A stretch of 64,000 nt of DNA from Micromonospora parva (GCF_000718515.1 NZ_JNZS01000011.1:62001-126000), one strand, 5' to 3'. Counted from the first letter of the stretch, positions 46,029 to 55,591 are shown. Notes: generated by a model from the letters alone, not told the origin. Numbers and translations are program-made.

Positions 46029-48134
46029 TCAGTCCTTGTCGAGGGTGACCTTGCTGGGCTTGGCGCTGCGCTCGTCGGTGGTCGGCTTACTGGGTCGCTT
46101 GCCGTTCTCGCCGGTGCTAGTGATCTTGGTGGGCTTGGCGCCCCGGCCACCCTCGCCCGGAACGGCGGCCACTGTCGGCTCCCCGTCCACCCCGGCGCTC
46201 GCCGTCCCACCGTCCAGGGTGGTCACCGGCTCGGCCACCGGCCGCGTCGTGGGCTGCCCCGACTCGTCCGTACTCGCGTTCACCGGCTGCCGGGTGTCGG
46301 CGGGCTCTGCCTTCAGCCCGGTGCCCGTACCCGACTCGCCCGGACCCGACCGGGCGCCGGTGCCGGCGGAAACGCTCACGCCGTCGTCCCCACCACCGGA
46401 CAGGTCCGCGCTCGCGTCGGACGCCGCGTCCGGTGCGGTCGGGCCGTCGATCGGGCCGGCGACACTCTGCAACCGCAGCTCGGACATCTGACGCTGGAGC
46501 TCGTCGGACTCCTGCCGGGCCTTCCAGGTCTCCTGCCGCAGATCCGCGAGCTGCTGCTGGGCCTGGGCGATCTCCAGCATCACCTGGGCCAACTGCTGCC
46601 GGCCCGCCGCCGCCTCCTGCTGCGTCGCCGCCAGGTGCTGCTGGGTGGTGGCCAGGTGCTGCTGCGTGGTGGCCGCGTACTCCTCGAACTGCCGCCGGGA
46701 CGCCGCGACATGCTCGTCGGCCTTGCGGCGCTTGTCGCCGGCCTCGGTCTCGGCCCGGCTCAGCAGCTCGGTGGCCTCCGCCTCGGACCGCTGGCGCAGC
46801 GCCGCCGCGTCCTGCTCGGCCGCCTGACGGATGCCGGCCGCACCCTGTTCGATCTCGTTCTTGCGGGCGGTGTACGCGGTCTCCAGCTCGTTCTTGCGGG
46901 TGGAGTACTCCGTCTCCAACTCGTCGCGGCGGGTGGTGAGGTCGCGCTCCAGCTCCTGCTGACGGCTGGTGAACGCGGCTTCCAGCTCCTGCTGGCGTGC
47001 CGCGTGCTGCTTGTCCAACTCGTCGCGGCGCTTGGCGAACTCCTGGTCGGCCGCGGACCGTCGCTGCGCCAGCTCCCGGTCGGCCGCCTCCCGACGGGAG
47101 TTGACCTCCTGTTCCACCCCGGCCCGCCACGCGCCCAGTTCCTGCTGGGTCTGCGCCCGGGTCTGCTGCACGTACGCCTCGGTCTCGGTGCGCATCCGCT
47201 GCACGTACGCCTCGGTCTCGGCGCGGCTGCGCTTCGCCGACTCGGTGGCCTGCGTCGTCAGCCGCTCGGCCTCCTGCTGCGCCTTGGCGCGGGTGGCCCG
47301 CCCGGCCATCGACGCGTCGTCGATGATCTGCTTGGCCTCCTGCTGCGCCTTGGCGTGGGTGGCCCGCCCGGCCTCGGTCGCGGTGTCGGTGAGCCGTTTG
47401 GCCTCCTGGAGGGCCTTGGCATGCACCTCCTTGGCCGCATCGCGCAGATCGCTGGCCTCCTGCCGGGCGTTGGCCAGCGTCTCGCGGGCCGTCTCGCGCA
47501 GCTTGGTGGCTTCCTGCTGGGCCCGGGTGTGGATCTCCTTGGCGGAATCCCGCAGCTGGGTGGCCTCCTGCTGGGCCTTCGCCAGCGCGTCCTGCGCCGC
47601 CTTGCGCAACTGCGCCGACTCGTCCTTGGCCGACCGCAGGGTTTCCTCCGCCTCGGCCCGCCGGGCGGCGCTGTGCCGCTCCTCCTCCGCGCGTCGGGCG
47701 GCGAGAGCGATCTCGAAGTCCTTCAGCGCCCGCGCGGCCTGCTCGCGGGCCTCCTCGATGATGTGCTCGGCGGCGGCGCGGCGGGCATCGAGCTCCCCAT
47801 TGGCGTCGGCGAGGATCTGCTCGGCCTGCTCCTCGGCGAGAGTGAGGATCGACTCGACCCGCGGGCCGAGATGGCGGAACGACGCCCGGTCGACCACGTT
47901 CATCTGCTTGCGCACCTGGGTCAGGTCACGCTGCAGAACCTCGACCTGGCCGGCGAGCTTGTGGATCTGTGTGTACGCCTGTTCCCGTTCGGAGGCGAGG
48001 GTCGCTATCTCGTGCTCAGCACGCGCGACATAACGGTCGACCTGTTTCTTCTCGTACCCCCGCAGAGCGGACTCGAAGCTGGGCTCCGTCGTCACGTCCC
48101 CGCCAAGGGCGAACAGTTCCTCGCCGTGCGACAT
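46029..48134 (-). CDS. Large coiled-coil protein with DivIVA-like N-terminus (FilP/Scy type)
   Basis: The 701-residue protein begins with a DivIVA-like motif (SFESALRGYEKKQVDRYV, ~17-34), followed by ~470 residues of continuous Ala/Glu/Arg/Gln coiled coil. Imperfect repeats of about 18-22 residues built on AQQEA(T/K) are seen around 190-300. A disordered Gly/Thr/Ser/Pro tail ends in a basic patch (KPSKVTLDKD). Related proteins (older name cellulose-binding protein) build cytoskeletal assemblies at hyphal tips in Streptomyces. The start at 48134 is preferred over the open frame to 48242. It lies directly downstream of the FilP-like gene, separated by a terminator. Confidence 0.85.
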   Translation of the reverse strand: MSHGEELFALGGDVTTEPSFESALRGYEKKQVDRYVARAEHEIATLASEREQAYTQIHKLAGQVEVLQRDLTQVRKQMNVVDRASFRHLGPRVESILTLAEEQAEQILADANGELDARRAAAEHIIEEAREQAARALKDFEIALAARRAEEERHSAARRAEAEETLRSAKDESAQLRKAAQDALAKAQQEATQLRDSAKEIHTRAQQEATKLRETARETLANARQEASDLRDAAKEVHAKALQEAKRLTDTATEAGRATHAKAQQEAKQIIDDASMAGRATRAKAQQEAERLTTQATESAKRSRAETEAYVQRMRTETEAYVQQTRAQTQQELGAWRAGVEQEVNSRREAADRELAQRRSAADQEFAKRRDELDKQHAARQQELEAAFTSRQQELERDLTTRRDELETEYSTRKNELETAYTARKNEIEQGAAGIRQAAEQDAAALRQRSEAEATELLSRAETEAGDKRRKADEHVAASRRQFEEYAATTQQHLATTQQHLAATQQEAAAGRQQLAQVMLEIAQAQQQLADLRQETWKARQESDELQRQMSELRLQSVAGPIDGPTAPDAASDASADLSGGGDDGVSVSAGTGARSGPGESGTGTGLKAEPADTRQPVNASTDESGQPTTRPVAEPVTTLDGGTASAGVDGEPTVAAVPGEGGRGAKPTKITSTGENGKRPSKPTTDERSAKPSKVTLDKD

Positions 48135-48244
48135 GCCCCCATCCTCACACGCAACGGGCCCTGCTGGGGCGATACGGACGGGCCTTGTGGGAGCTACTTC
48201 ACTCCGTCGCGGCTGACGGATACCACGGGTAGGGAAACGCATAC

Positions 48245-48284
48245 GGCGCGAGGTGGCACCGGTTACCCGGTGTCACCTCGCGCC
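48245..48284 (-). terminator. Hairpin between the two coiled-coil genes
   Basis: GGCGCGAGGTGGCACCGG (48245-48262) pairs with 48267-48284 with one mismatch and a 4-nt loop. It begins 28 nt past the stop codon of the FilP-like gene. Confidence 0.75.
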
Positions 48285-48311
48285 GTCGATGCCCCGACCT
48301 GACGCCTCGCG

Positions 48312-49574
48312 TCAGCCGGCGGTCTCCGCGGGCACCCGCTCCTGACCGTCGTCGTTCTTCTTGGCGTCCGGCTTGGCAGCCGGAGCGGCCTGCGCCGGCA
48401 TTCCCGGAACGATGCCGGCGAGCCCGGAGAGCATCTGACCCAGCTGAGAGGTGACAGCGTCCTTCTGCCGGGTGAGGTCCTCGACCTCGCGGCGGGCGGC
48501 CTGCGTGGTCAGCTCCGCCTCGGTGCGAGCCTCGGTGAGCAGACGCTGCGACTCGGCCTTCGCCTCGTTGAGGGTCTTCTCCGAGTGGGCCTTGGCCTTG
48601 TCGATCGTCTCGGCGGCGTTGCGCTCCGACTCGATCCGCCGCGCCTCGGCGCGCTGCTCGATCTCCTTGGCCCGCTCCTGCGCGGCCCGGGCCCGCTGCT
48701 CGGCCTCGCTGACCATCTTCTGGGTCTGCGCGACCTGGGCGGCGTGGCGCTCGGACTCCTCGCGTTCGGCCTTCTCCCGCCGCTCGGCCAGCTGAAGCTC
48801 CAGGGCCTGCAGGTCCTTGTCGCGCTTGTCCCGCGCGTCGGTGAGCAGCTTGGTCGCCTCGGCGCGCTTCTCCTCAGCTTCGCGGGCGGCCTTCGCCCGC
48901 TGCTGGGTGATCTCCCGCTCGGCGGTGGCCCGCAGGGTCGCGACCTCCCGCTCGACAGTCGACTTCAGCTCGGCCACCTCGTGCGCGGTGACGGTACGCA
49001 GCTGCTTGGTCTCACGGTCGGCGTCGGCGCGCAGCGTGTCAGCCTCGCGGCGGGCCTGCACCCGGACCTCGGCGGCCTCACGCTCGGCGGCCGTGCGCAG
49101 GTTGCCCGCCTCGCGCTCGGCGCTCGCCTTCATGGCAGCGGCCTCGGCGCGGGCCTTGTCGGTGATCTCGCGGGCCTCGAGGCGGGCGGCGGAGAGGATG
49201 CCCTCCGACTCGCGCTTGGCCTCGTTGCGGTGGTCGTTGGCCTGCTCCTCGGCGAGCCGCAGGATCTGCTCGACGCGGGTGCCGAGCCCGGAGAGGGTGG
49301 GCCGGCTGTTCTCTTCGAGCTGCTTGTTCGTGTCGGTGAGCTTCTGCTCCAGCGCACTCATGCGCTGCTCGGCCTGGCGGAGCCGACGCTGGGCGTCGTT
49401 CATCCGCTGCTCGGCCTCGGCACGGGCCTGCTCGGACTGGGTCAGCGCGGCGGTCATCCGGCCGAGGAAGTCGTCGACCTGATGAGTGTTGTATCCGCGC
49501 AGGCCAACGGTGAAATCTGGCTGCGAGTTCGCGTTATCGAAGAACGCGAGAGGGGAGGACTGCTGCTGGGGCAT
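48312..49574 (-). CDS. FilP-like coiled-coil cytoskeletal protein
   Basis: The 420-residue protein starts with a DivIVA-like element (FTVGLRGYNTHQVDDFLGRM, ~21-40). It continues with GLGTRVEQILRLAEEQAND (~96-114) and ~270 residues of Ala/Glu/Arg coiled coil, and ends with DLTRQKDAVTSQLGQMLSGL and a disordered tail. The GLG-RVE-ILRLAEE segment and the C-terminal DLT-R segment match what I recall of Streptomyces FilP, an intermediate-filament-like protein that works with DivIVA and Scy in tip growth. There is no Shine-Dalgarno; CAGTAT lies 6 nt before the ATG. Ccr and epimerase lie upstream, as in Streptomyces gene order. Confidence 0.85.
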   Translation of the reverse strand: MPQQQSSPLAFFDNANSQPDFTVGLRGYNTHQVDDFLGRMTAALTQSEQARAEAEQRMNDAQRRLRQAEQRMSALEQKLTDTNKQLEENSRPTLSGLGTRVEQILRLAEEQANDHRNEAKRESEGILSAARLEAREITDKARAEAAAMKASAEREAGNLRTAAEREAAEVRVQARREADTLRADADRETKQLRTVTAHEVAELKSTVEREVATLRATAEREITQQRAKAAREAEEKRAEATKLLTDARDKRDKDLQALELQLAERREKAEREESERHAAQVAQTQKMVSEAEQRARAAQERAKEIEQRAEARRIESERNAAETIDKAKAHSEKTLNEAKAESQRLLTEARTEAELTTQAARREVEDLTRQKDAVTSQLGQMLSGLAGIVPGMPAQAAPAAKPDAKKNDDGQERVPAETAG

Positions 49575-49730
49575 TGGGACATACTGGCAGACGCCCCAGG
49601 GTGCTTCGCAAGAGCGGTGGGAAGCTTTCGTGCCCTCTTTACATGGTCAACTCCTGGTGTCGACGAGGTCGGACCAATCGGCGATCTTGGCAGGTCCCGG
49701 CCTGTCGGACGCCACGCAGCGTGACGCGGA

Positions 49731-49761
49731 AAAGGGCCCCGGGGTTACCCCGAGGCCCTTT
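49731..49761 (-). terminator. Terminator after ccr
   Basis: AAAGGGCC... (from 49731) pairs with ...GGCCCTTT (to 49761) with one mismatch and a TTA-centred loop. It lies 90 nt beyond the ccr stop codon on the reverse strand, and also 157 nt before the FilP-like start. The rest of the 277-bp gap shows no gene. Confidence 0.75.
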
Positions 49762-49851
49762 GTTCGATCCGGGTGGGTTATCCGCTAATGAGGGCGGAAG
49801 AACAATGAGCGATCATCGCAATGGTCATCCCGCGTTCCCCCGTCCGGCCGG

Positions 49852-51306
49852 TCAGTGACCGCGGAACCGGTTGATCGCGTCCTCGTGCCGGGCCCGCAGC
49901 TCCCCGTCGCGTACGCCCAGCCCGTCGGCGGGCGCGAGGCAGCGCACGCCGACCTTGCCCTGGTGGGCGTTGCGGTGCACCTCGTACGCGGCCTGGCCGG
50001 TCTGCTCCAACGGGTAGGTGCGGGACACCGTCGGGTGCACCTTGCCGAGCGCCACCAGGCGGTTGGCCTGCCACGCCTCGTGGTAGTTGGCGAAGTGGCT
50101 GCCGACGATCCGCTTGAGGTGCATCCACAGGTAGCGGTTGTCGTACTGGTGCTGGAAGCCGCTCGTGGAGGCGCAGGTGACGATGGTCCCACCGCGTCGG
50201 GCCACGTAGACGCTGGCGCCGAACGTCTCCCGTCCCGGGTGCTCGAACACGATGTCCGGGTCCTCGCCGCCGGTCAGCTCGCGGATCCGCTCGCCGAAGC
50301 GCCGCCACTCGTCCGGGTCCTGGGTCTCCTCGTCCTTCCAGAAGCGGAAGCCCTCAGCGGCCCGGTCGATGACGAGATCCGCGCCCATCCGGCGGCACAG
50401 CTCGGCCTTCTCCGGTGAGGACACCACGCAGACCGGGATCGCGCCGCCGTTGAGCGCCATCTGCGTGGCGTACCCGCCGAGGCCGCCGGAGGCGCCCCAG
50501 ATCAGCACCACGTCGCCCTGTTTCATGTTGGCGCCGTGGTGCGAGACGAGCTGCCGGTACGCGGTGGAGTTGACCAGCCCGGGGCTGGCCGCCTCCTCCC
50601 AGCTCAGGTGCCGTGGCTTGGGCATCAGCTGGTTGGCCTTGACGATGGCCAGCTCGGCGAGCCCGCCGAAGTTGGTCTCGAAGCCCCAGATCCGCTGCTG
50701 CGGGTCGAGCATGGTGTCGTCGTGGCCGGCCGCGTCCTCCAGCTCGACGGAGAGGCAGTGCGCGACCACCTCGTCGCCGGGCGCCCAGCGGGTCACCCCG
50801 GGGCCGGTGCGCAGCACCACGCCGGCCGCGTCCGAGCCGACCACGTGGTACGGCAGGTCGTGCCGGCGGGTCAGCTCGGAGACCCGGCCGTAGCGCTCCA
50901 GGAACCTGAAGGTGGACACCGGCTCGAAGATGCTTGTCCACACCGTGTTGTAGTTGATCGCGCTGGCCATCACCGCGATCAGCGCCTCACCCGGCGCCAG
51001 CTGCGGTGTCGGCACCTCCTGCACGTGCAGTGCCTTGCGCGGGTCCTTGTCCCGGGTGGCCATGCCGTCGAACATCCGGGCTTCCTCGGCGCGGACGACC
51101 ACGCCCCGGTAGCTCTCCGGTACGGGCAGTCCGGCGACGCCGGCGAGTTCGCGGTCCGGATCGTTCGATTCCTCCGCCGCCATGATCGCTTCGAGGATGT
51201 CCTGCACGGTGACCTCCGGTTCGTCCGCACCCGCACGGGCCCGGGTGCTGCCATCGTCGGCGCCGGTGGGCACGACCGCCATGTCGGCATTCGACACATC
51301 CGGCAC
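49852..51306 (-). CDS. ccr: Crotonyl-CoA carboxylase/reductase
   Basis: The 484-residue medium-chain reductase converts crotonyl-CoA, CO2 and NADPH to ethylmalonyl-CoA, the key step of the ethylmalonyl-CoA pathway. Residues reported to hold CO2 in Kitasatospora Ccr are all present in context: Asn in INYNTVW, Phe-Glu in GFETNFGG and His in VGSHFANY. The nucleotide-binding loop is IWGASGGLGGYATQ. The GTG at 51306 is chosen because AGGAG (51319-51315) lies 8 nt upstream; the open frame to 51423 crosses the operator. It is flanked by the operator at 51335 and the terminator at 49731. Confidence 0.95.
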   Translation of the reverse strand: MPDVSNADMAVVPTGADDGSTRARAGADEPEVTVQDILEAIMAAEESNDPDRELAGVAGLPVPESYRGVVVRAEEARMFDGMATRDKDPRKALHVQEVPTPQLAPGEALIAVMASAINYNTVWTSIFEPVSTFRFLERYGRVSELTRRHDLPYHVVGSDAAGVVLRTGPGVTRWAPGDEVVAHCLSVELEDAAGHDDTMLDPQQRIWGFETNFGGLAELAIVKANQLMPKPRHLSWEEAASPGLVNSTAYRQLVSHHGANMKQGDVVLIWGASGGLGGYATQMALNGGAIPVCVVSSPEKAELCRRMGADLVIDRAAEGFRFWKDEETQDPDEWRRFGERIRELTGGEDPDIVFEHPGRETFGASVYVARRGGTIVTCASTSGFQHQYDNRYLWMHLKRIVGSHFANYHEAWQANRLVALGKVHPTVSRTYPLEQTGQAAYEVHRNAHQGKVGVRCLAPADGLGVRDGELRARHEDAINRFRGH

Positions 51307-51334
51307 CGGTCGCGCTCCTGTGGGGCCGGACGTT

Positions 51335-51351
51335 ACTGAACGGTAGCTAGG
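51335..51351. promoter_or_regulatory. Operator site 4 (ccr)
   Basis: ACTGAACGGTAGCTAGG matches the shared acyl-CoA regulon motif. It lies 28 nt upstream of the ccr start on the reverse strand and overlaps the likely -10 region. The remainder of the 366-bp gap (51307-51672) holds a family B palindrome and GC-rich sequence without a gene. Confidence 0.7.
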
Positions 51352-51520
51352 CCGGGAAGTCCTCTGTGAAAAACTGCATCCACCGATGCGTGAAGGTGTC
51401 CGGCCACCCCGCCAACCGCGCACTGACGTGCGCGCGCAGCCCCCGCGATCCCCAGCCCGCCCCGCCCCGACCCGCGCCCGCCCCGGCCCGCGCCCGCCCC
51501 CCGGCCCGCCGACTCGTCAA

Positions 51521-51592
51521 GATCGTGCTCGATCCTTGATGTAGTGGTGTCACGGCGGTGGGAGACCACTAGATCCCTGTTGCAGCGCGATC
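51521..51592. repeat. Intergenic palindrome, family B, copy 2 (degenerate)
   Basis: The left half GATCGTGCTCGATCCTTGAT (from 51521) with GTAGTGGTGTC is nearly identical to the left half at 43111. The right half (51562-51592, GAGACCACTAG...GCGCGATC) is only partly complementary, so this copy has decayed. Confidence 0.75.
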
Positions 51593-51672
51593 ATGGCGTG
51601 CGGTGTCGCCGTGTCGCACGTGGTGCGCAGCAGTGCGGCGCGGGGTGGCAGGGGGCGGGGCGGGGCGCAGGG

Positions 51673-52146
51673 CTAGTGGGCTGCGGCGGGCTCGACCAGT
51701 TCGACGAGGACGCCGCCGGCGTCCTTCGGGTGGACGAAGTTGATCCGGCTGTCCGCAGTGCCGCGCCTCGGGGCGTCGTAGAGAAGCCGCATGCCGCGCT
51801 CGCGCAGTGCCGCGCAGGCCGCGTCGATGTCCACCACGGTGTACGCGACCTGCTGCACGCCCGGCCCGTTGCGGTCCAGGAACTTCGCGATCGTCGACTC
51901 CGGGGTGAGCGGGGCGAGCAACTGCACGCAGCCGCCCTCGGTGGTCGGCCCGACGGCCAGCATCGCTTCCCGGACGCCCTGCTCGGCGTTGGTCTCCACG
52001 TGTACGCAGCGCATCCCGAACGTCCGCTGGTAGAAGTCGATCGCGGCGTCCAGGTCGGCCACGGCTATCCCGACGTGGTCAATCTTGCGAAGCCCGATGT
52101 CTGTGACGTAGTCCGCACCGGGCTCGACGGGGGAGTTCTCTGCCAT
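51673..52146 (-). CDS. Ethylmalonyl-CoA/methylmalonyl-CoA epimerase
   Basis: The 157-residue vicinal-oxygen-chelate protein has the metal-binding DHVGIAVADL (~17-26, His), a central QLLAP strand, QVAYTVVDID (~90) and a terminal LVELVEP carrying the metal-ligand Glu. It epimerises (2R)- and (2S)-methyl- or ethylmalonyl-CoA before the mutase. The ATG at 52146 is used; on the reverse strand CAGACT lies 6 nt upstream with no Shine-Dalgarno, so it is probably leaderless. It diverges from the thiolase gene across a shared operator. Confidence 0.92.
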   Translation of the reverse strand: MAENSPVEPGADYVTDIGLRKIDHVGIAVADLDAAIDFYQRTFGMRCVHVETNAEQGVREAMLAVGPTTEGGCVQLLAPLTPESTIAKFLDRNGPGVQQVAYTVVDIDAACAALRERGMRLLYDAPRRGTADSRINFVHPKDAGGVLVELVEPAAAH

Positions 52147-52159
52147 GGCGCTAGTCTGG

Positions 52160-52175
52160 CCGAACAATCGTTAAG
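52160..52175. promoter_or_regulatory. Operator site 5 (epimerase / thiolase divergent promoters)
   Basis: CCGAACAATCGTTAAG matches the shared motif with three mismatches. It lies immediately upstream of the epimerase -10 box and 33 nt before the thiolase ATG, so one site could control both genes. Confidence 0.6.
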
Positions 52176-52208
52176 GCGTACAGCTCGGCACCCCCCTCGG
52201 AGGCAGGC

Positions 52209-53393
52209 ATGGCTTCGGTGATCGTCAGCGGCGCGCGGACCCCGATGGGCCGGCTGCTGGGCAACCTCAAGGACCTTCCCGCCACCAAGCTCGGCGGGAT
52301 CGCCATCAAGGCGGCGCTGGAGCGGGCCGGCGTCAGCCCGGACCAGGTCCAGTACGTGATCATGGGGCAGGTGTTGCAGGCCGGCGCCGGTCAGATCCCG
52401 GCCCGGCAGGCGGCGGTCGAGGCCGGCGTACCGATGTCGGTGCCGGCGCTGACCATCAACAAGGTCTGCCTCTCCGGCCTGGACGCGATCGCCCTGGCCG
52501 ACCAGCTGATCCGGGCTGGCGAGTTCGACATCGTGGTGGCCGGCGGCATGGAGTCGATGACCAACGCCCCGCACCTGCTGATGGGCCAGCGCACCGGCTA
52601 CAAGTACGGCGACGTGGTGGTCAAGGACCACATGGCGCACGACGGGCTCAGCGACGCCTGGGACTGCTGCTCGATGGGCGAGTCGACCGAGCGGCTCGGC
52701 GTCAAGCACGGCATCTCCCGCACGGAGCAGGACGCCTTCGCCGCCGCCAGCCACCAGCGGGCCGCCGCCGCGCAGAAGAACGGCCACTTCGCCGACGAGA
52801 TCACCCCGGTGGTCATCCCGCAGCGCAAGGGTGACCCGCTGGTGATCAGCGAGGACGAGGGCATCCGCCCGGACACCACCGTCGAGTCGCTGGCCAAGCT
52901 GCGCCCCGCCTTCGCGAAGGACGGCACCATCACCGCGGGCAGCTCGTCGCCGATCTCCGACGGCGCCGCCGCGGTGCTCGTCATGAGCAAGGCCAAGGCG
53001 AAGGAGCTGGGGCTGACCTGGCTGGCCGAGATCGGCGCGCACGGCAACGTGGCGGGCCCGGACAACTCCCTGCACTCGCAGCCGTCCAACGCGATCAACC
53101 ACGCCCTGAAGAAGGGCGGCCTGAGCGTCGCGGACCTGGACCTCATCGAGATCAACGAGGCGTTCGCCCAGGTCGGCATCCAGTCCACCCGGGACCTCGG
53201 GATCAGCCCGGACAAGGTGAACGTCAACGGTGGCGCGATCGCGCTCGGCCACCCGATCGGCATGTCCGGCGCGCGTCTCGTCCTCACCCTCGCCCTGGAG
53301 CTGAAGCGGCGCGGTGGCGGCACCGGCGCGGCGGCGCTCTGCGGCGGCGGTGGGCAGGGCGACGCGCTGATCATCCACGTGCCGGGCCAGTGA
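52209..53393 (+). CDS. Acetyl-CoA acetyltransferase (thiolase)
   Basis: The 394-residue enzyme condenses two acetyl-CoA to acetoacetyl-CoA or cleaves it. The nucleophilic Cys is in NKVCLSGLD (~85-93), the His in [14 protein letters not shown] (~343-356) and the second Cys in [11 protein letters not shown] (~378-388). GGAGGCAGG precedes the ATG. Its stop overlaps meaB (GTGA). The operator upstream and the neighbours suggest it feeds the ethylmalonyl-CoA pathway. Confidence 0.95.
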   Translation: MASVIVSGARTPMGRLLGNLKDLPATKLGGIAIKAALERAGVSPDQVQYVIMGQVLQAGAGQIPARQAAVEAGVPMSVPALTINKVCLSGLDAIALADQLIRAGEFDIVVAGGMESMTNAPHLLMGQRTGYKYGDVVVKDHMAHDGLSDAWDCCSMGESTERLGVKHGISRTEQDAFAAASHQRAAAAQKNGHFADEITPVVIPQRKGDPLVISEDEGIRPDTTVESLAKLRPAFAKDGTITAGSSSPISDGAAAVLVMSKAKAKELGLTWLAEIGAHGNVAGPDNSLHSQPSNAINHALKKGGLSVADLDLIEINEAFAQVGIQSTRDLGISPDKVNVNGGAIALGHPIGMSGARLVLTLALELKRRGGGTGAAALCGGGGQGDALIIHVPGQ

Positions 53394-54394
53394 GCGGAGC
53401 GGCCGAGCCCGTCCCGGCGGCGGGCAGCACGTCGGTGCGCCGTAGTCGGGACGTACCGCTGCTGGTCGAGCGGGCCCGCGCGGGTGACCCCCGCGCGGTG
53501 GCCCGCCTGATCACCCTGGTGGAGAACGGCGACGAGCTGCTCCCGGCGATCGCCGCGGCGCTGGCGCCGTACGCGGGGCAGGCGCAGGTGGTCGGGCTGA
53601 CCGGTTCACCCGGGGTGGGCAAGTCGACCACCACGAACGAGCTGGTCCGGGCGCTGCGGGCGCAGGGGCACCGGGTTGGTGTGCTGGCGGTCGACCCGTC
53701 CAGCCCGTTCACGGGTGGGGCGATCCTCGGTGACCGGGTGCGGATGCAGGACCACGCCACCGATCCGGGCGTCTACATCCGGTCGATGTCCAGTCGGGGA
53801 CACCTCGGCGGGTTGGCAGCGGCGACGCCGCAGGCGGTCCGGGTGCTGGAGGGCGCCGGCTGCGACGTGGTGCTGGTGGAGACCGTCGGCGTCGGGCAGG
53901 CCGAGGTGGAGGTCGCCTCGCTGGCCGACACGACGCTGGTGCTGCTCGCACCGGGGATGGGTGACGCGATCCAGGCGGTCAAGGCCGGCATCCTGGAGAT
54001 CGCCGACGTGTTCGTGGTCAACAAGGCGGACCGGGACGGCGTCGACGCCACCGTCCGGGACATCCAGGGCATGATCGCTCTCGGTGAGCGCGGCCCGGGG
54101 CAGTGGCGGCCGCAGGTGGTCCGGTCGGTCGCCGCGCGCGGCGAGGGCATCGACGACATCGCCGCCGCCATCGACAAGCACCGGGGCTGGCTGGTCGAGC
54201 ACGGCGAGCTGCGCCGCCGCCAGGAGGCGCGGGCCGCCGCCGAGATCGAGGCGATCGCGCTCGGCACCCTCCGCGCCCGGATCGGGTCCCTTCGCGACGG
54301 TACGCAGTTGTCCACTCTCGCCGCCCGGGTGGCCGAGGGCGCGACCGACCCGTACACGGCGGCGGACGAGTTGCTCGCCCAGCTCGCCCGCTGA
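53390..54394 (+). CDS. meaB: Methylmalonyl-CoA mutase-associated GTPase MeaB
   Basis: The 334-residue G3E GTPase loads and protects adenosylcobalamin on acyl-CoA mutases. The P-loop is [13 protein letters not shown] (~67-79), with [17 protein letters not shown] (~100), [14 protein letters not shown] (~163) and NKAD (~211). The GTG start lies inside the thiolase stop codon, so the two are cotranscribed. Its likely clients are the ethylmalonyl- and isobutyryl-CoA mutases encoded at 30.1 and 55.7 kb. Confidence 0.95.
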   Translation: MSGAAEPVPAAGSTSVRRSRDVPLLVERARAGDPRAVARLITLVENGDELLPAIAAALAPYAGQAQVVGLTGSPGVGKSTTTNELVRALRAQGHRVGVLAVDPSSPFTGGAILGDRVRMQDHATDPGVYIRSMSSRGHLGGLAAATPQAVRVLEGAGCDVVLVETVGVGQAEVEVASLADTTLVLLAPGMGDAIQAVKAGILEIADVFVVNKADRDGVDATVRDIQGMIALGERGPGQWRPQVVRSVAARGEGIDDIAAAIDKHRGWLVEHGELRRRQEARAAAEIEAIALGTLRARIGSLRDGTQLSTLAARVAEGATDPYTAADELLAQLAR

Positions 54395-54542
54395 CCGGCA
54401 GGCGCGCCGGCACCGAGCGCCCGGACGCGAAGCTGGCTCCGGTTTTAGTAGGCTCGCGGCGCGTGGCCGGCGGTCGGCCGCCGCGCGGCGGGCTGACGAG
54501 ACGGTCGGTCCACATCGCACCGGGACCAGGGGAGATGTGATC

Positions 54543-54962
54543 ATGACGGACGCGGTGGAGAACGCCGGTGCGGTGTCGCCCGCGACGGGCGCGGCCCGGG
54601 GTGCCACGTCGGTTTCCGACGAGGTCGTGGAGAAGATCGCCGGTGCGGCCGCTCGTACCGTGCCCGGTGTCGCCGATCTCGGTGGTGACGTGTCCCGGTT
54701 CTTCAACAGCGTGTTGGACAAGGTCGGCCTGGACCAGGTGGGCGACGCTCGGCGGGGCGTGTCGGCCGACGTGAAGGGCGGCTCCGTCGTCATCAACGTG
54801 GTCCTGGTGATCGACGCCGGGCACGTCGTGACCGACGTGACCGAGGCGGTGCGGGCCGCGGTGATCGAGGCGGTGGAGAAGTACGGCCTCACTGTCACCC
54901 AGGTCAACGTCACTGTGGACGACATCGAGCTGAACCAGCCCGGGGCGACTGCCGGGGCCTGA
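54543..54962 (+). CDS. Asp23/Gls24 family protein (copy 1)
   Basis: The 139-residue protein has the family core VSDEVVEKIAGAAARTVPGVADLGG (~24-48 in parts), RRGVSADVKGGSVVINVVLV and a C-terminal YGLTVTQVNVTVDDIEL. Asp23 proteins are associated with the envelope and alkaline or cell-wall stress. GGGGAGATGTG lies before the ATG. It is very similar to the next gene, so the pair arose by tandem duplication. The 148-bp gap from meaB suggests its own promoter. Confidence 0.88.
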   Translation: MTDAVENAGAVSPATGAARGATSVSDEVVEKIAGAAARTVPGVADLGGDVSRFFNSVLDKVGLDQVGDARRGVSADVKGGSVVINVVLVIDAGHVVTDVTEAVRAAVIEAVEKYGLTVTQVNVTVDDIELNQPGATAGA

Positions 54963-55124
54963 GGCGTACCTGCCCGGCGGCCGGTGACGGCTGGTGGGCC
55001 GTCCGTTGACCATCCACCGGGGACAGCCCGGGGCCGCACCGTCGCAGTAGGCTCGCACCGCCCACCGTCGTCGGAGGGCAGGACGTGCCCCCAGACGCGG
55101 TGGTGCGAGGAGCAGGGAGCGACT

Positions 55125-55538
55125 GTGGACCTGGAAGCAACGCAGAAGCTGACCAGGGCGTCGGTGCCGGCCGGTGGCACGACCCAGGTCGCGGACGAGG
55201 TGATCGAGAAGATCGCCGTCGCGGCTGCCCGCGCGGTGCCCGGCGTGGCCGACCTGGGCGGGGACGTGGCCCGGTTCTTCAACGCGGTTCTCGACCGGGT
55301 CGGGCTGGACCAGGTGGGTGACGCCCGGCGGGGTTGCTCGGCCCATGTGACAGGGGACGCCGCCGTGGTCAACCTGGTGTTGGTGATCGAGGCAGGTCGG
55401 CCGGTGCCGGAGATCACCGGTCAGGTACGCGCCCAGGTGACCGAGGCGGTCGAGGCGTACGGGCTGCGGGTGGACGAGGTCAACATCCGGGTCGACGACG
55501 TGGCGATGGGCGGGTCCGTGGGGTCGCCGACGGTCTGA
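55125..55538 (+). CDS. Asp23/Gls24 family protein (copy 2)
   Basis: The 137-residue paralogue of the preceding gene shares ADEVIEKIAVAAARAVPGVA, GGDVARFFNAVLDRVGLDQVGDARRG and YGLRVDEVNIRVDDVAM. The GTG at 55125 is selected by GGGAG (55115-55119) 5 nt upstream; the longer frame to 54984 is not supported. A gap of 162 bp from copy 1 points to separate expression. Confidence 0.87.
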   Translation: MDLEATQKLTRASVPAGGTTQVADEVIEKIAVAAARAVPGVADLGGDVARFFNAVLDRVGLDQVGDARRGCSAHVTGDAAVVNLVLVIEAGRPVPEITGQVRAQVTEAVEAYGLRVDEVNIRVDDVAMGGSVGSPTV

Positions 55539-55591
55539 GTCGGGTTGCGGCCGTCCCGTGCGGCGGGGTGTTACTTGCCGGTACGACACGA

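Noticed and set aside
51333..51569. Reverse-strand open frame of 78 codons upstream of ccr
   Set aside because: Gly/Arg-rich translation from a GC-rich palindromic gap; it overlaps the ccr operator and has no ribosome binding site.
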